From contig CAKZOQ010000305.1 of the NCBI GenBank assembly GCA_937136445.1, forward strand, positions 1-8,077: a stretch of 8,077 nucleotides of DNA. Reading direction: 5' to 3'. Position 1 is the stretch's first letter. The number at the start of each line of letters is the position of its first letter. Both the position numbers and the translations under genes were made by a program. This document shows, one piece after another, positions 6,440-8,077 of this stretch. The notes under the pieces are model-generated. The model saw only the letters and a program-made list of their open reading frames with translations, had not been told where the DNA came from and ran no database searches. The stretch comes from an uncultured Gemmatimonadota bacterium. GTDB taxonomy: Bacteria > Gemmatimonadota > Gemmatimonadetes > Longimicrobiales > Gaopeijiaceae.

Positions 6440-8077
6440 ATGAAGAGAACGTTCCTCGCCGCCGTCCTCGTCCTCCTCGCCGCCCCGGCCTGCGCCCCCG
6501 AATCCGGTCCTGGCGTCGAGACCGCCTCCGGCGCCGATCCCGCCGAGGTGACCCGTTGGGAAGCCCGAGCCGAACGGGTCGAGATCATCCGCGACGACTG
6601 GGGCGTGCCCCACATCTACGGGCCCACCGACGCCGACGCCGTCTTCGGCCTCATGTATGCCCAGGCCGAGGACGACTTCCCCCGCATCGAGCGCAACTTC
6701 CTCTTCAGTCAGGGACGGCTGGCCGAGGCCTTCGGCGAGGAGGAGCTCTGGACCGACCTGCGGATGCGGCTCTTCATCGACCCGGAGGAGATGCAGGCCC
6801 TCTACGCCGACTCCCCCGGATGGCTCCAGGAGCTGATGGACGGCTGGGCGGACGGGCTCAACTACTACCTCCACACCCATCCGGAGGTGGAGCCCATGGT
6901 CCTGGACCGCTTCGAGCCCTGGATGGCTCTCTCCTTCAGCGAGGGGAGCATCGGCGGGGACATCGAGCGGGTGAACACGAGCGAGCTGGAGGCCTTCTAC
7001 GAGAACCCCGACGCGCGGATGCAGGCGGTGCAGCCGGCCGATCCAGTCATGGACACGCCCGCCCACGCGCCTGCAGAACTCGTGGCCGCCGGCGCCGGCG
7101 TGACCAGTTCCCTCGTAGAGCCCGACCCCCATGCCGAGCCCACCGGCTCCAACGGCATCGCCATCGAGCCCGAGCTCACCGAGAACGGCCACGCCCTCCT
7201 TCTCATCAACCCGCACACCTCCTTCTTCTTCCGCCACGAGGCCCACGTGGTCTCCGACGAGGGGCTGAACGCCTACGGCGCCCTCACCTGGGGGCAGTTC
7301 TTCATCTATCAGGGCTTCAACGAGACCGCCGGCTGGATGCACACCTCCAGCGGCGTGGACAACATCGACGAATTCCTGGAGACCGTGGTGGAGCGGGACG
7401 GCGAGCTCTTCTATGTGTACGGAGACGAAGAGCGGTCCCTGGAGACCCAGGAGGTCACGGTGCGCTACCGTACCGGGGACGGCGGGATGGACGAGCGGAG
7501 CTTCACCACCTACCGCACCCACCGCGGACCCATCGTCCGGGCCGTGGACGGGCGCTGGGTGAGCGCAGCGCTCATGGAGGAGCCGCGGGACGCCCTCATC
7601 CAGTCCTACGTCCGCACCAAGGCGGCGGACCTGGACGCCTTCCTGGAGGCCATGGAATCCCACACCAACTCCTCCAACAACACCGTCTTCGCCGACGCCA
7701 GCGGCAACATCGCCTACCTCCACTCCAACTTCATTCCCATCCGCGACACCCGCTTCGACTACCTCCAGCCCGTCGACGGCAGCGACCCTGCCAGCGACTG
7801 GCAGGGCGTGCACACGGTGGAGGAGACCCCCAACGCCGTGAACCCGTCGGTGGGGTGGGTGCAGAACACCAACAACTGGCCCTACTCGGCGGCGGGCCCG
7901 GCCAGTCCGGACCCGGACGACTACCCCGTCTACATGGAGCGCGACCGGGCGGAGAACGCGCGGGGCGAGCACGCCCTCATGCTCCTCACCGATTCGGACG
8001 GCTGGACGCTGGACGGGCTGGTGGAGGCGGCCTACGACCCCTACATGCCCTGGTTCGAGGGGGTGGTGCCGGCGCTG
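6440..8077 (+). CDS. Penicillin acylase family protein (3' end cut by window)
   Basis: The first 546 residues of an exported Ntn hydrolase; the frame is still open at the edge, and families of this type usually run 700-800 residues. The N-terminus is a signal peptide (KR, then a hydrophobic core to about 17) with C18, so it may be a lipoprotein or be cut after A17-C-A19. The alpha-chain opens with WGVPHIYGPTDADAVFGL. The predicted autoprocessing site is G236/S237 in PTGSNGIAI, making S237 the beta-chain N-terminal nucleophile. H259 in NPH sits 22 residues later, the same spacing as His23-beta in PvdQ, and N414 in NTVFAD with downstream GN fits the oxyanion-hole Asn. Such enzymes cleave acyl-amide bonds of beta-lactams, acyl-homoserine lactones or lipopeptides; the SNGIAI motif leans toward the AHL/lipopeptide acylase side, but substrate is inference. 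An in-frame ATG at 6395 would add 15 residues and is nearer a Shine-Dalgarno sequence; 6440 is chosen because it gives a cleaner signal peptide. Confidence 0.9.
   Translation, partial: MKRTFLAAVLVLLAAPACAPESGPGVETASGADPAEVTRWEARAERVEIIRDDWGVPHIYGPTDADAVFGLMYAQAEDDFPRIERNFLFSQGRLAEAFGEEELWTDLRMRLFIDPEEMQALYADSPGWLQELMDGWADGLNYYLHTHPEVEPMVLDRFEPWMALSFSEGSIGGDIERVNTSELEAFYENPDARMQAVQPADPVMDTPAHAPAELVAAGAGVTSSLVEPDPHAEPTGSNGIAIEPELTENGHALLLINPHTSFFFRHEAHVVSDEGLNAYGALTWGQFFIYQGFNETAGWMHTSSGVDNIDEFLETVVERDGELFYVYGDEERSLETQEVTVRYRTGDGGMDERSFTTYRTHRGPIVRAVDGRWVSAALMEEPRDALIQSYVRTKAADLDAFLEAMESHTNSSNNTVFADASGNIAYLHSNFIPIRDTRFDYLQPVDGSDPASDWQGVHTVEETPNAVNPSVGWVQNTNNWPYSAAGPASPDPDDYPVYMERDRAENARGEHALMLLTDSDGWTLDGLVEAAYDPYMPWFEGVVPAL

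Noticed and set aside
4666..6615. A 649-codon minus-strand open frame opposite the lipoprotein gene.
   Set aside because: It is again codon-aligned with the sense gene, low in complexity and without domain motifs, while the plus strand encodes a full set of EEP catalytic motifs.
6074..7972. A 632-codon minus-strand open frame opposite the acylase gene.
   Set aside because: It is codon-aligned with the acylase frame and is explained by the same lack of TTA, CTA and TCA codons; the acylase motifs are on the plus strand.

Overview
The window is very GC-rich, densely coded bacterial DNA (roughly two thirds or more G+C by eye). Rare A/T-ending codons such as TTA, CTA and TCA are almost absent from the genes. 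It holds four complete protein genes and one gene cut by the right edge, with no RNA gene, insertion sequence, CRISPR array or phage gene that I can see. The combination of a Tat-exported DUF1552 protein, an exported ankyrin protein, lipoproteins (so probably a diderm cell) and a penicillin-acylase-family protein is typical of Gemmatimonadota, Acidobacteriota, Planctomycetota-like or Myxococcota genomes. Gemmatimonadota is my best guess, held with modest confidence and not proved by anything in the sequence.

Left part (1-3446, + strand): a two-gene unit. A DUF1552 protein with a twin-arginine leader is followed after 3 bases by a 655-residue Sec-exported ankyrin-repeat protein. The second gene's ribosome binding site lies inside the end of the first gene, so the two are probably translationally coupled. 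In related genomes DUF1552 genes usually sit beside a DUF1592-type gene (often with cytochrome-c-like parts). Such a gene may lie just left of the window but cannot be read here.

Middle (3447-4891): an 83-base convergent spacer carries two hairpins, one a perfect 13-bp stem. On the minus strand follows a cytoplasmic amidase-signature hydrolase with an intact Lys-Ser-Ser triad.

Right part (4892-8077): a 182-base divergent intergenic region with a short palindrome. Then come a predicted lipoprotein of the endonuclease/exonuclease/phosphatase superfamily with all catalytic motifs, a 121-base spacer, and the first 546 codons of an exported penicillin-acylase-family Ntn hydrolase with a PvdQ/AHL-acylase-like nucleophile region.

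The amidase, phosphatase-like lipoprotein and acylase are all hydrolases and could serve nutrient scavenging or defence against small molecules, but nothing ties them into one pathway. I found no convincing wholly new system. The best candidate for undescribed biology is the coupled, exported DUF1552-ankyrin pair, whose function is unknown.
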